Shown: one piece after another, positions 50,285 through 59,209 of the stretch
Position numbering within the stretch: the stretch's first letter is position 1
Layout of the letters: every line of letters starts with the position of its first letter
Source of the DNA: Prochlorococcus marinus XMU1408
Lineage (GTDB): Bacteria > Cyanobacteriota > Cyanobacteriia > PCC-6307 > Cyanobiaceae
Direction of reading: 5' to 3'
Assembly (NCBI RefSeq): GCF_003208055.1
Contig: NZ_QJUE01000001.1
Location: forward strand, 124,001-188,000
DNA: 64,000 nucleotides
The notes under the pieces: model-generated
Told to the model about the DNA's origin: nothing
Database searches by the model: none
What the model saw: only the letters and a program-made list of their open reading frames with translations
Program-made: the position numbers and the translations under genes

Positions 50285-51026
50285 GAGACAGAAATTTTTC
50301 TTATTTTTGGTTTCTATTTTAATTATTTTTACTTACACAGGTTCTGTACTTGCTGAAACTATTATTGAAACAAATAATTTTCAACCATCTAAGCTTTCTG
50401 AACGCAAATCAAATTGGCCTGATTGGCGCTTACCTTTTTCCATTAAACGTCCAGGATTGAAAGATGATTTGATTTACCCTGATTGGTTTGAAGGGGTATG
50501 GGATGTCACTAGCGTGATAGAAGGTGGTAAGAATAATAATAAGAATCAGGAACCTATTATTCACTCAGCTAAATTTATTCACAATACCTCTGGTAATTTA
50601 ATTGCCGACCGTGAATACAACACTAATTCTTATGCTTTGAGCTCAAAGACTGGTGGTTTTTTATCAGTAAAGAATGATCCTAAATCTCCTAATCGTCAGG
50701 TTGCTAAATTAACTGAAGATAGGTATTTAGAGACAAAAATCATAGGAAGATTGCAAGAAAAAATAAATAATAATATTTTTATAACTGATGAATTAATCTT
50801 ACAAATTTTGCATACACCAGAATTCAGCAGGGTTAGTCAGGTCGAAACATTAACTGAGTTTAAAAAATGTAGATCTAATCAAAATAATGAAATAAATCTG
50901 AGCGATTTTAATATTTGTGGCGAACAATTTCAGGCAATTTATAATCAACCTGGTCAAAATGTCATTTCTTTGCCAATTAAAACAGAGAAATCTAAATTAT
51001 TACTTAGAAAGACTAATGATGGTTAG
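50283..51026 (+). CDS. Exported hypothetical protein (DUF6816-like)
   Basis: A 247-residue protein with a clear N-terminal signal peptide (FFLFLVSILIIFTYTGSVLA, cleavage after AE), so it is exported to the periplasm or lumen. The mature part contains SNWPDWRLPFSIKRPGLKDDLIYPDWFEGVWDVTSVI, the segment I associate with the cyanobacterial DUF6816 group. It may belong to the lipocalin-like or THAP4-like beta-barrel class, which is inference. It overlaps the GST gene by 14 bp at the 3' end. Confidence 0.75.
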   Translation: MRQKFFLFLVSILIIFTYTGSVLAETIIETNNFQPSKLSERKSNWPDWRLPFSIKRPGLKDDLIYPDWFEGVWDVTSVIEGGKNNNKNQEPIIHSAKFIHNTSGNLIADREYNTNSYALSSKTGGFLSVKNDPKSPNRQVAKLTEDRYLETKIIGRLQEKINNNIFITDELILQILHTPEFSRVSQVETLTEFKKCRSNQNNEINLSDFNICGEQFQAIYNQPGQNVISLPIKTEKSKLLLRKTNDG

Positions 51027-51732
51027 TTATTTCTAATTGATCTTCAATTAAGTCTCTCCATTTAAAAAGATTTTGAAGACTTGGATCATTTAAATATAAA
51101 GAACAACCTTTCCCAGCAAGCTTTTCTCCAGATGAACTTGGAAATTTGAGTAGTGATAAGTGTGATGCTACAGAAATATCAGCAATAGAAAGCTTGCCTC
51201 CAAAAAGAAAACTTTCTTGAACAATTAAATTTGATAGGTATTCAAGATTTGATTTTAGAGATTCTTTCTCTTTCTGGTTTATTAATCTAGAAATCTGACT
51301 AGCAAAATTTGTAGGTATATTAAAAAGAACTTTTTGCATAGAATCCGAAATTTCGTTGGCGAATAAAGAGGGAATCAATCTTGGATTCTTAGAAAGCTCC
51401 TCCAAAAAGACAATTTTTATAGATTTTGCCAAAGTTGTATCTGCCCAATTCTCAATTATTTGTGCCTGAGAAGCTTCCTTTGGACCCTCTGGTATTAATT
51501 TTGGTTCTATTTCAATTTTCTCTAAGTGTCGTATTATTAAACTTGAGTCATGGATTGTTGTTTCCTTATCAAAAAGTACGGGTAATTTTCTTTGTCCTGT
51601 TTTTTGAAAGATATCTATTTGCCCTATGGCTGGAGTTATCTCAACGGTTCGATATTCAAGCTTTTTTGCAGCCAAAGCCATTCTTACTTTCAAGCAATAA
51701 GGTGAGTGCCTAAATTGATGAAGTTCCAACAT
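51013..51732 (-). CDS. Glutathione S-transferase-like protein
   Basis: A roughly 239-residue protein with a thioredoxin-fold N-terminal domain (MLELHQFRHSPYCLKVRMALAAKKLEYRTVEI, then RKLPVLFDKETTIHDSSLIIRHLE). A helical C-terminal domain includes FLFGGKLSIADISVASHLSLL. The SPYC motif supplies the active cysteine or serine region. An upstream ATG would add five residues, but the start at 51732 matches the family. The substrate is unknown. It converges with, and overlaps by 14 bp, the 50283 gene. Confidence 0.9.
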   Translation of the reverse strand: MLELHQFRHSPYCLKVRMALAAKKLEYRTVEITPAIGQIDIFQKTGQRKLPVLFDKETTIHDSSLIIRHLEKIEIEPKLIPEGPKEASQAQIIENWADTTLAKSIKIVFLEELSKNPRLIPSLFANEISDSMQKVLFNIPTNFASQISRLINQKEKESLKSNLEYLSNLIVQESFLFGGKLSIADISVASHLSLLKFPSSSGEKLAGKGCSLYLNDPSLQNLFKWRDLIEDQLEITNHH

Positions 51733-51792
51733 TTTATGTTCCTTCAAATGGTTAGCAGAGTAGCTATTAATTCAGTCTTTTGGTGGTGAAAA

Positions 51793-51999
51793 ATGGGTGA
51801 GTTTTTTTCTAATGTTTCTAGATATCCCAAATATCTCATCACAATAGTTTTGGGGGTTTTCACTTCTGCCATTTCTCCATTAATTAAAAGAGGTAGTAAT
51901 CCGATCACAGCGATTGCTCTAGTTGGGGCGTTGTTAAGTGGACTTCTGACAATAATTTTCTTATTAAAGGCTATGGCTTTCCCTGTCTCAATTACTTAG
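51793..51999 (+). CDS. DUF751 family small membrane protein
   Basis: A 68-residue protein with two transmembrane helices (about 16-32 and 42-62). It carries the DUF751 stretch [24 protein letters not shown] and [26 protein letters not shown]. The family occurs in cyanobacteria and plastids (Ycf33-like) and has no assigned function. It sits 2 bp upstream of rbfA, probably co-transcribed with it. Confidence 0.88.
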   Translation: MGEFFSNVSRYPKYLITIVLGVFTSAISPLIKRGSNPITAIALVGALLSGLLTIIFLLKAMAFPVSIT

Positions 52000-52001
52000 T
52001 T

Positions 52002-52385
52002 ATGGCTAATTCCAGAAGGGTTGAAAAATTAGCAGCTTTACTAAAAAGAGAAGTTAGTGAACTTTTAGTTCATGGTGTTAGAGATGAAAGAATTCATCAA
52101 GCTATGATCACAATTACTGGTGTTGAAGTCTCAGGGGACTTGCAACATGCAAGAATTTTTATAAGTCTTTTTGGTGAAGAGAAAAAAAAAGCTGAAGTAC
52201 TAGTTGGTTTAGAGGAAGCAAAAGGATTTATTCGTGCTGAGCTTTCTCGAAGGCTACAAATGAGACGATCCCCTGAGCTTGTGTTCAAGATTGATAAAGG
52301 TATGACCAAAGGTCCTGCAGTTTTAGACCTTCTAAATTCATTAGAACTTGAACGTAAAAGTAAAGATATAAGTAAAGACTTATAG
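52002..52385 (+). CDS. rbfA: Ribosome-binding factor A
   Basis: A 127-residue KH-fold protein needed for 16S rRNA and 30S maturation. The N-terminal [18 protein letters not shown], central [20 protein letters not shown] and C-terminal [14 protein letters not shown] are typical. The length is slightly short but complete. It begins 2 bp after the DUF751 gene and is followed 1 bp later by a possible upstream start of the nagZ gene, indicating an operon. Confidence 0.96.
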   Translation: MANSRRVEKLAALLKREVSELLVHGVRDERIHQAMITITGVEVSGDLQHARIFISLFGEEKKKAEVLVGLEEAKGFIRAELSRRLQMRRSPELVFKIDKGMTKGPAVLDLLNSLELERKSKDISKDL

Positions 52386-52401
52386 ATTGTCAAAATTATT
52401 G

Positions 52402-54036
52402 ATGAATAAATCTGATCTTAGAAGACAAGTTGCTGAATTATTTATAGTTCGAGCAAGTGGATTTAATCTTGATTCACAACGTTTATATCCTAACTTAGAG
52501 GCATCTAATTCAAATCTAAAGAGACTTTTAGAAGAGGGTGTTGGTGGAGTTATTTTTTTCGGAGGAACTGTAAAAGAATTAGAAGTTCGTTGCAATGTCT
52601 TAAAGAAATGGTCTGGCAAACCTCTTCTCTTATGTGCTGATATTGAGGAAGGTGTTGGTCAAAGATTTTATGGAGGAACAAAGTTCATTCCTCCAATGGG
52701 TATCGCTCAGATTTATAAAAAAGATCATAATTTAGCAATTTCTTTTGCTGAGAAAATCGGTTATTTTACTGGTAAAGAAGCAAAAAATATTGGTTTAAAT
52801 TGGCTGTTAGCTCCAGTCTGTGATATCAATAACAATTCAAATAACCCGGTTATAAATCTAAGAGCTTGGGGAGAAGAACCTGAAACAGTAAAAAGTTTAA
52901 CTTGTGCTTTTCAGAGGGGTGTCTCTAGAGCAAAAATGCTGACTTGTGCGAAACATTTTCCTGGGCACGGAAATTCTGAAGTTGACTCTCACTTGGATTT
53001 GCCAGAAATACAGAATGACTTATCTAAATTAGAGAAATTTGAATTGATTCCATTTAAATCTTTAATCAACCAAGGAGTAAATAGTGTCATGATCGGACAT
53101 TTATTTTTTCCAAAGATTGATCCTATTTACCCTGCAACACTTTCAAAAAGACTGATTACTGATTTGTTACGTATCAAATTTAAATACGATGGTTTAGTCG
53201 TCAGCGATGCGTTAGTTATGAATGCAATATCTAACAAATATAGTAGTGATAAGGCTGCAGTCTTGGCATTTGATGCAGGAATTGATTTGATTATGATGCC
53301 AAAAGATATTGATGAGGCAATTGATTCTCTTACCGATGCTTTTTATTCAGGAAAAATTTCTATAGAAAGGTTACATATATCTAGGGAAAGAAGAAAAAAA
53401 CAACTTGATTTAATTAGTAATAAAAAGGATTTTAAAAAAGAAGAATTTAGGAATGACGATATAAAGAATAAATTTTTGTTAGATGTTTCTAGATTTAGTG
53501 ATTCTATAATAAAAAAATCAATTTTCATCAGAGAAGAAAGTACTATTAAAGCTGAGGTGAATCATATTAATCTTATACAAATTGATAATTTTGATCAAGT
53601 ATCAAATAAATTTTTTCCTGCATTAGATTTACCTAAGGCAGTAGGTTTTAAAAATTTAATTATACATCCCTTTGGTATCAGTCCATGGACAAAAACTAAT
53701 AAAAAATTGTTAGAATTGAGGCAACTTGGTAATAGTAAAATTCTTGTTCAGCTTTTTGTAAGAGGTAAGCCATTCATCGGATTAGATTATCATAATGATC
53801 ATTGGTTAGATGCTATAAAAAATTTAGAAATTGAGGAAAGATTATCAGGAATTGTTATATATGGATGTCCCTATTTATATGATAAAATAAAAGAAACTAT
53901 CCATGAATCTATTCCTTTGGCTTATAGCCCTAGTCAAATAGAGGAAGCACAAAATCAAATTTTAAGCCGTATTTTGCAATTAAAAATAGTTCAAAAAGAA
54001 ATTGATAAAAAATTAAGTAAAGAATTTACTGATTAA
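52402..54036 (+). CDS. nagZ: Glycoside hydrolase family 3 beta-N-acetylhexosaminidase
   Basis: A roughly 544-residue protein with a GH3 NagZ domain at about 1-330: CAKHFPGHGNSEVDSHLDLP with the catalytic His and Asp, and GLVVSDALVMNAI with the nucleophile Asp. The remaining roughly 200 residues are an extra C-terminal domain not found in E. coli NagZ. An in-frame TTG at 52387 is possible, but the ATG at 52402 is preferred. NagZ releases GlcNAc from muropeptides in peptidoglycan recycling. It follows rbfA in the same direction. Confidence 0.92.
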   Translation: MNKSDLRRQVAELFIVRASGFNLDSQRLYPNLEASNSNLKRLLEEGVGGVIFFGGTVKELEVRCNVLKKWSGKPLLLCADIEEGVGQRFYGGTKFIPPMGIAQIYKKDHNLAISFAEKIGYFTGKEAKNIGLNWLLAPVCDINNNSNNPVINLRAWGEEPETVKSLTCAFQRGVSRAKMLTCAKHFPGHGNSEVDSHLDLPEIQNDLSKLEKFELIPFKSLINQGVNSVMIGHLFFPKIDPIYPATLSKRLITDLLRIKFKYDGLVVSDALVMNAISNKYSSDKAAVLAFDAGIDLIMMPKDIDEAIDSLTDAFYSGKISIERLHISRERRKKQLDLISNKKDFKKEEFRNDDIKNKFLLDVSRFSDSIIKKSIFIREESTIKAEVNHINLIQIDNFDQVSNKFFPALDLPKAVGFKNLIIHPFGISPWTKTNKKLLELRQLGNSKILVQLFVRGKPFIGLDYHNDHWLDAIKNLEIEERLSGIVIYGCPYLYDKIKETIHESIPLAYSPSQIEEAQNQILSRILQLKIVQKEIDKKLSKEFTD

Positions 54037-54050
54037 AAATTTTTTAATCA
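54030..54050. terminator. A/T palindrome at the nagZ 3' end
   Basis: TGATTAAAAA (54030-54039) and TTTTTAATCA (54041-54050) form 10-bp arms around one base, overlapping the nagZ stop. The arms contain little G/C, so termination would be weak. Confidence 0.3.
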
Positions 54051-54122
54051 AGAAATTAGTATTTAAGAAAAACCTTATTATTGTCTAGATGACTGCATAG
54101 TTATTCTTTAGACTTAATAGGA

Positions 54123-54923
54123 ATGAAGCATACAGAAATGACTTTAACCGACAAGAAGATAATTATTACCCGTGCCCAAGAGCAGACTTCAGAGGCACGT
54201 GCGATTTTTATAAAAAATGGAGCTGAGGTATTTGATCTTCCTTCATTAGTTATTGGACCTCCAGATGACTGGGCTCCTTTAGATGATGCTTTAAAGAAAA
54301 TTTCTACCTTTGACTGGATCATCTTTTCGAGTGCAAATGGTGTGAGAAATGTTGAACATAGAATGCAAGAAATGGGCTTATCTTTGTCGGAAATTTCTAA
54401 GACTATTCAAATTGCCTCTGTAGGAAGAAAAACAGCTGCTTTGTTATCAGATATAGATGCAAAGATTAGCTTTGTTCCTCCTAGCTTTGTTGCAGATAGC
54501 CTGGTTGAATATTTCCCTCAGAATCCAAAAGGTTTAAAACTATTTATTCCCAGAGTGCAAACTGGTGGCAGATCAATATTATCTGACTCTTTCAAATTAA
54601 AAGGAGCAGAGGTTACTGAAGTAGCTGCTTATGAATCTTCTTGCCCTAAAGATATACCTCAAAAGACTATAGATGCTTTGAATAGTGGAAAAATAGATAT
54701 TATTGCTTTTACTAGTGGTAAAACAGTAATTAATACTGTCAGCTTATTGAAAAAATATTTTGGTGAGAATTGGTTAAATTTGATTGAAAAGATTAAACTT
54801 GTTTCGATTGGACCTCAAACAACTATTAGCTGTAAAAACCTTATTAGAAAACCTGATAAAGAGGCTACTCCGCATGATCTTGAAGGATTATTACAAGCTT
54901 GTCTAGAAATAAATTTTAGTTAA
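54123..54923 (+). CDS. hemD: Uroporphyrinogen-III synthase
   Basis: A 266-residue enzyme that closes and flips the D ring of the tetrapyrrole, feeding heme, chlorophyll and cobalamin synthesis. Recognised features are KKIIITRAQEQTSEARAIF, DWIIFSSANGVRNVEHRM and IIAFTSGKTVINTVSLL (the repeated two-domain fold), with FIPRVQTGGRSILSDSFKLKGAEVTEVAAYES. The ATG at 54123 or one five codons later could be the start. It converges with the SRPBCC gene, whose stop is at 54926. Confidence 0.93.
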   Translation: MKHTEMTLTDKKIIITRAQEQTSEARAIFIKNGAEVFDLPSLVIGPPDDWAPLDDALKKISTFDWIIFSSANGVRNVEHRMQEMGLSLSEISKTIQIASVGRKTAALLSDIDAKISFVPPSFVADSLVEYFPQNPKGLKLFIPRVQTGGRSILSDSFKLKGAEVTEVAAYESSCPKDIPQKTIDALNSGKIDIIAFTSGKTVINTVSLLKKYFGENWLNLIEKIKLVSIGPQTTISCKNLIRKPDKEATPHDLEGLLQACLEINFS

Positions 54924-54925
54924 AT

Positions 54926-55378
54926 TTATGATGATTTTTCGACGAGTTCTTTAAATCCGTCAAGATTCTTTTGTAATTCTTTTGTGACCATCCCTCCAAG
55001 AATATTTGCTTTCATCAGATTTGCTAAAACTTGGGGTAATTCATAAGATATTTTTAATTTAACAACAGTCTTATAGCTCTCTTCACTATAAAAACGTACT
55101 GAACCTTTAGTAGGTAGACCACCAACTGATTTCCATTCCAATTTCTCTGCTTCTACTCTTTCTGTTATTTGAGCTTTCCATTTAAAACGAAAGCCATTAG
55201 CTGCCAGTGTCCACTCCGTTAAATCGGGAAGTGTCGAGGTCTTTTCATCGACTGTCTTAACTGACTCAATCCATGTCATCCACAAAGGCATTGAATCTAA
55301 ATCACTCCAAAACTTCCAGACAAGTTCAACTGGTGCATGGATTTCATTGATTACGGTGTGATCAAGCCACTTTCCCAT
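54926..55378 (-). CDS. SRPBCC (cyclase/dehydrase-like) family protein
   Basis: A 150-residue START-like protein (HTVINEIHAPVELVWKFWSDLDSMPLWMTWIESVKTVD), the typical ligand-binding helix-grip fold. It starts 3 bp after the stop of zeta-carotene desaturase on the same strand, so the two are translated from one transcript. The function is unknown. A hydrophobic-ligand carrier or chaperone for carotenoid or pigment is plausible from this context, but unproven. Confidence 0.9.
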   Translation of the reverse strand: MGKWLDHTVINEIHAPVELVWKFWSDLDSMPLWMTWIESVKTVDEKTSTLPDLTEWTLAANGFRFKWKAQITERVEAEKLEWKSVGGLPTKGSVRFYSEESYKTVVKLKISYELPQVLANLMKANILGGMVTKELQKNLDGFKELVEKSS

Positions 55379-55381
55379 TTC

Positions 55382-56842
55382 TTAAGCAACCGAAGAATTT
55401 TTTGCTAGTGAAACAGACTTTGAGAGCATTGCTGAAGCAGCAAGATGTCCGCTCATTGTTGCTCCTTCCATAGAGTCAATGTAGTCCTGTTTTGTGTAAC
55501 TGCCTGCTAAGAAGAAATTATTAAAAGAAGTTTTTTGATCTGGTCTGTATGGCTCCATTCCAGGAGCCTCCCTGTAGAGAGAATGAGAAACCTTGACCAC
55601 ATTGCTCCATAAAAGCTTTAAACCTCTTGAAGAGGGAAAAAGGGACCTTACCTGTAAGTCAGTATGTTTTACAATTTCATCTGAGGATTTGGTGATCCAA
55701 GGATCTCCAGGGGTTAAAACACATTGAAGTAGCGAGCCCTGATCATCTTTTTTATAGTCTTCTGGGCTTGATAAAGCTAAATCTGCAAAACAACTAAAAT
55801 CCGCATCTGCTGTATATAACAAGTTGTCTAAACCAGATGGACTTTTTAGGTTTGTTTGAGCTTGCTGATTGTTGATCTCAGTTACCCAGCCATCGTATCT
55901 AAGTTGGACTGTCGCGACTGGAACAGCATCAAGTTTGAAAAGGGAGTCAAATTCGTTAAAACGTCTCCATGATCTAGGAATTATTCTTTTTATACCAGAC
56001 ACATCACAAGCAGCTAGATATTTATCTGCTTGAATTTTTTGTTCACCCTCTGGAGTTTGCAGGGTTATTCCGGTAACAGATGGTTGGTCTGAATCTTCTG
56101 AATGAATTTCTTTAACAATATTCTCTAGGTGAAGTCTTCCGCCTTTTCGTTCAATGTAATCGAGTATTGGCTTGGTGAGCCATTTGTGGGGTGAGCCTTT
56201 CAATAGGTTGAGCTTGGATGCCTCTGTTTTCGAAGCGAACATCATAAAGATGGTAAGCATGCATCTTGCAGAAATAGCTTCGCAATCAATGAATCCCAGT
56301 GCATATGCAATAGGATTCCACATCCTTTTGATACTATTTAGGCTGCCACCATGGTTGAGAAACCATTGTTGAAAGCTTATAGAATCTAGGGATCGTATTG
56401 TTTCCATCGCACCCTCGTAGTCAATAAGCCCTCTTACTATCGGACTTGTTCCAAGAGCAAGAGCATTCCTTAGTTTGTCAATCCAATTTAATTGAGGTGT
56501 AGTGAAGAAGGCTTTTAAACCATTAAAAGGAGCTCCTGCAAAAAATCGAAAATCAAGTGATTTAATTTCACCACCCTTGTTAACAAAAAGGTGAGTGTGG
56601 TCTTTTGGTAAAAGATTTTCAAATGCTCCAACTTTTCTCATTAATGCAAACAGATTGGCGTAGTTGAAAAAGAACACATGCAAACCCATTTCTATATGAT
56701 TGCCATCGGAATCTTCCCAGCTTCCAACTTTGCCTCCCATAAATGGTTTTGCTTCATATAGATCGACCTCATGGCCTTCATCGACAAGGTCAACTGCAGC
56801 AGTCAATCCTGCTAAACCTGCACCTATTATTGCGATTTTCAC
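55382..56842 (-). CDS. crtQ: Zeta-carotene desaturase (CrtQ/ZDS)
   Basis: A 486-residue FAD enzyme introducing double bases of conjugation from zeta-carotene toward lycopene, on the thylakoid side of carotenoid synthesis. It opens with the dinucleotide motif [19 protein letters not shown] and [20 protein letters not shown]. It has the plant-type [37 protein letters not shown] and the C-terminal [25 protein letters not shown]. The length and motifs match ZDS rather than phytoene desaturase. It precedes an SRPBCC gene by 3 bp. Confidence 0.94.
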   Translation of the reverse strand: MKIAIIGAGLAGLTAAVDLVDEGHEVDLYEAKPFMGGKVGSWEDSDGNHIEMGLHVFFFNYANLFALMRKVGAFENLLPKDHTHLFVNKGGEIKSLDFRFFAGAPFNGLKAFFTTPQLNWIDKLRNALALGTSPIVRGLIDYEGAMETIRSLDSISFQQWFLNHGGSLNSIKRMWNPIAYALGFIDCEAISARCMLTIFMMFASKTEASKLNLLKGSPHKWLTKPILDYIERKGGRLHLENIVKEIHSEDSDQPSVTGITLQTPEGEQKIQADKYLAACDVSGIKRIIPRSWRRFNEFDSLFKLDAVPVATVQLRYDGWVTEINNQQAQTNLKSPSGLDNLLYTADADFSCFADLALSSPEDYKKDDQGSLLQCVLTPGDPWITKSSDEIVKHTDLQVRSLFPSSRGLKLLWSNVVKVSHSLYREAPGMEPYRPDQKTSFNNFFLAGSYTKQDYIDSMEGATMSGHLAASAMLSKSVSLAKNSSVA

Positions 56843-56947
56843 TCGTTTAATTAGATGGATACACTAACTCTATGAATAAAAACTCTTTTTTGGCACTTTT
56901 AAAATCGAATATAATTAATAGAGTGTTATTAAAGTTCAGAAAACTAA

Positions 56948-57337
56948 ATGAGTGAATCAAACGCGCCACCAAAAACTCATAAAGCTCAAGGAGGTAAAGG
57001 AGTACTTATTACCACTTCTGCATTGGATCAGTTGTCTAGACTTTGCAAAGAACAAGGCTCAGGAAAGTTATTGAGAGTAGGAGTTCGTTCGGGAGGATGC
57101 AGTGGTATGAGTTACACAATGGACTTTGTGTCTGCTGATGATATTCAAAAAGATGATGAAGTTTATGAATATTCAGTTGGTAGCAGTTCGTTTAAAGTAA
57201 TTTGTGATCCAAAGAGTCTTTTGTATATATATGGTATGCAGTTAGATTTCAGTACAGATTTAATTGGTGGAGGCTTTAACTTTACTAATCCTAATGCATC
57301 ACAAACTTGTGGCTGTGGCAGTTCATTTGCAGTTTAA
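56948..57337 (+). CDS. A-type Fe-S carrier (HesB/IscA/SufA family)
   Basis: A 129-residue protein with the three conserved cysteines C51 (RSGGCSGMSYTMDF), C121 and C123 (CGCGSSFAV). These bind or transfer Fe-S clusters. The first 18 residues form a polar extension. It could work with the SufBCDS system in this window, but it is not in that operon. It diverges from crtQ with 105 bp between the starts and is followed 29 bp later by the TPR gene. Confidence 0.94.
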   Translation: MSESNAPPKTHKAQGGKGVLITTSALDQLSRLCKEQGSGKLLRVGVRSGGCSGMSYTMDFVSADDIQKDDEVYEYSVGSSSFKVICDPKSLLYIYGMQLDFSTDLIGGGFNFTNPNASQTCGCGSSFAV

Positions 57338-57366
57338 ATTTAACCAATAGAATTTTTAAATTAACA

Positions 57367-57786
57367 ATGGATCAATCAGAGGAAAGTTTTTTTGAAAAAT
57401 CACTACAACGCTATAAAGCTGGGACAGCAGCAGAGGATTTGATTGAAGATTTTCAGAAAATAGCTTCTACTACTCCTAATAATGCTGCTGCATGGACATG
57501 CTTGTCTTGGTTGCAACTTTTATGTGATTCGCCTCAGGAAGCCTTGCAATCTGCAAGGTATGCAGTGAAACTCAATGGACAAGATCCACAGTCAAGGATA
57601 AATTTGAGTCTTGCATTATTAGAAACAAATTCTAAGGGAGTTAGAGATCATATTGATTATGTTAAAAGAGCTATGTTGGTTCTTCCTGAATTAGAAAAAG
57701 AATTAAAAGAATCATTTGAAGATGGTCTTTCACGAAAACCTAATTGGAAGACGTTACTAAAAATAAAAAGATGGTTAGATCTTTAA
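57367..57786 (+). CDS. TPR-like helical protein
   Basis: A roughly 139-residue protein of helical repeats. LIEDFQKIASTTPNNAAAWTCLSWLQLLCDSPQEALQSARYAVKLNGQDPQSRINLSLALLE fits a TPR-type repeat pair with the usual alanine and tyrosine positions. The start is taken as ATG 57367, after the end of the HesB/IscA gene. The frame opens earlier, at 57307, and that would overlap the upstream gene. The partner is unknown. Confidence 0.8.
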   Translation: MDQSEESFFEKSLQRYKAGTAAEDLIEDFQKIASTTPNNAAAWTCLSWLQLLCDSPQEALQSARYAVKLNGQDPQSRINLSLALLETNSKGVRDHIDYVKRAMLVLPELEKELKESFEDGLSRKPNWKTLLKIKRWLDL

Positions 57787-57812
57787 TAGATGATAAGAAT
57801 TGATTAGAATAT

Positions 57813-58742
57813 TTAGTTTAATATTGATTTTAAAGCCTCATTAATTGTAGGAAAAATAAATTTAAACCTTAGCTTTTTAAATTTTTTAGATTGTACATTT
57901 TGTCCCTCTAAAACTACACGTGCTCCATCTCCTAAAATTAATTTTAGTATTGGACCTGGCACCGCCAAAAGGCTTGGCCTTCCAAGTACTTTGCCAAGTA
58001 AACTTGCAAACTCATTCATTCTTACTGGATTTGGTGCAACTCCATTTATTACACCTGAAAAAGACGAATTTTTAATACTTTCGTTAATCAGATTACAAAT
58101 ATCTGTTCTATGTATCCAGCTCATCCATTGTTTTCCATCTCCAATAGGACCTCCAAGACCAGCTTTGAAAATGGGTAGCATTTTTCCAAGTGCTCCTCCA
58201 TCTTTGGCCAATACAATTCCAATTCTTATAATTAAAAGTCGAGTTGCTCTTGGTTTGTTTTTTGCAATAGTTTCCCATTCTTGACATAAATTAGCTAGGT
58301 AATCATCACCAGGAATATCTTCTTCAGTAAATTCAGTTTGAGAATGTGAGCCATAAAAACCAATCGCAGAAGCGTTAATTAGGACTTTTGGGGATTTTTT
58401 TAGATTACGAAGGTTTTGAATCAGATTTTTAGTTGTTTCTAGGCGACTATTGGTAATCTCTTTGCAATGTTCGTCAGTCCATCTTTTTTCAGCAATTGGC
58501 TCGCCTGCAAGGTTTATTACTCCCTCACAGCTTTGAAGCGAGCTTTGCAATTCTTCATTATTCCAAGAAGAAGAGTCAGCGGGATTCATTTGAATAACCT
58601 TGATCTCTGAGCTATTAACTGTCATTTTTATTTTTTTTTCGGATTGTCTAGATATGATCGTGAGTTTGTGGCCTTCACTAATGAGTAAAGGAATTAATTC
58701 TCGTCCTATGAAGCCAGTGCAACCAGTAAGAAATAATTTCAT
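57813..58742 (-). CDS. TIGR01777-type NAD-dependent epimerase/SDR
   Basis: A 309-residue protein with an atypical SDR Rossmann start (LTGCTGFIGRELIPLLISEGHKLTIISR). The family segments GVINLAGEPIAEKRWTDEHCKEI, LINASAIGFYG, MSWIHRTDICNLI and NGVAPNPVRMNEF are present. It is the SulA/YfcH-like branch (TIGR01777), whose reaction is unknown. It converges with the TPR gene and diverges from ndhO with 186 bp between the starts. Confidence 0.92.
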   Translation of the reverse strand: MKLFLTGCTGFIGRELIPLLISEGHKLTIISRQSEKKIKMTVNSSEIKVIQMNPADSSSWNNEELQSSLQSCEGVINLAGEPIAEKRWTDEHCKEITNSRLETTKNLIQNLRNLKKSPKVLINASAIGFYGSHSQTEFTEEDIPGDDYLANLCQEWETIAKNKPRATRLLIIRIGIVLAKDGGALGKMLPIFKAGLGGPIGDGKQWMSWIHRTDICNLINESIKNSSFSGVINGVAPNPVRMNEFASLLGKVLGRPSLLAVPGPILKLILGDGARVVLEGQNVQSKKFKKLRFKFIFPTINEALKSILN

Positions 58743-58928
58743 GATCTCTTCAGTTATATTTGCTTAGCTTAAAGGGATTTTCATTAACTTATGGAGTTTT
58801 CATTCAAGAATATTGGGGTACTAGAATTTTCAATTTCTTAATGACATGATTTTTATTATTTTGTATTAACTGTTATTCTTCGTTTAAACCTTTGAATGAA
58901 GTCATTTAACTTTTTTTGATTATTTAAC

Positions 58929-59192
58929 ATGTCTGATCAACCTGCAAAAGTAGATGATTCACAATCACCTCCAAAAGTAATTAAGAAATTCAGAAAAGGA
59001 GATCTTATAAAAGTCGATCGTGTGAAATATTTAAATAGCTTAGAATCTAAAGCAAGTGATAATAATTTACCTGAATATATTTTTCAAGGTCCAGGAGAGG
59101 TACTACTTATTAAAGGTGATTATTGTCAAATTAGGTGGAGGAGACCTGTTCCTGATGTCTGGATAAGTTCTGATCACATAGTTTCATATTAG
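58929..59192 (+). CDS. ndhO: NAD(P)H-quinone oxidoreductase subunit O
   Basis: An 87-residue peripheral subunit of cyanobacterial NDH-1, the complex used in respiration and cyclic electron flow. It is recognised from FRKGDLIKVDRVKYLNSLESKAS, PEYIFQGPGEVLLIKGDYCQIRWRRPVPDVWI and a C-terminal SDHIVSY. The N-terminal about 20 residues are polar and variable. It lies alone, converging with the DnaJ-domain gene across a hairpin. Confidence 0.93.
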   Translation: MSDQPAKVDDSQSPPKVIKKFRKGDLIKVDRVKYLNSLESKASDNNLPEYIFQGPGEVLLIKGDYCQIRWRRPVPDVWISSDHIVSY

Positions 59193-59206
59193 TAACTATG
59201 TGATCA
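59171..59206. terminator. 13-bp perfect inverted repeat at the ndhO/dnaJ convergence
   Basis: TGATCACATAGTT (59171-59183) and AACTATGTGATCA (59194-59206) pair perfectly around a 10-nt loop. The repeat overlaps the ndhO stop, and an AT-rich stretch follows. It lies between two convergent genes, where a bidirectional terminator is expected. Confidence 0.7.
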
Positions 59207-59209
59207 ATA

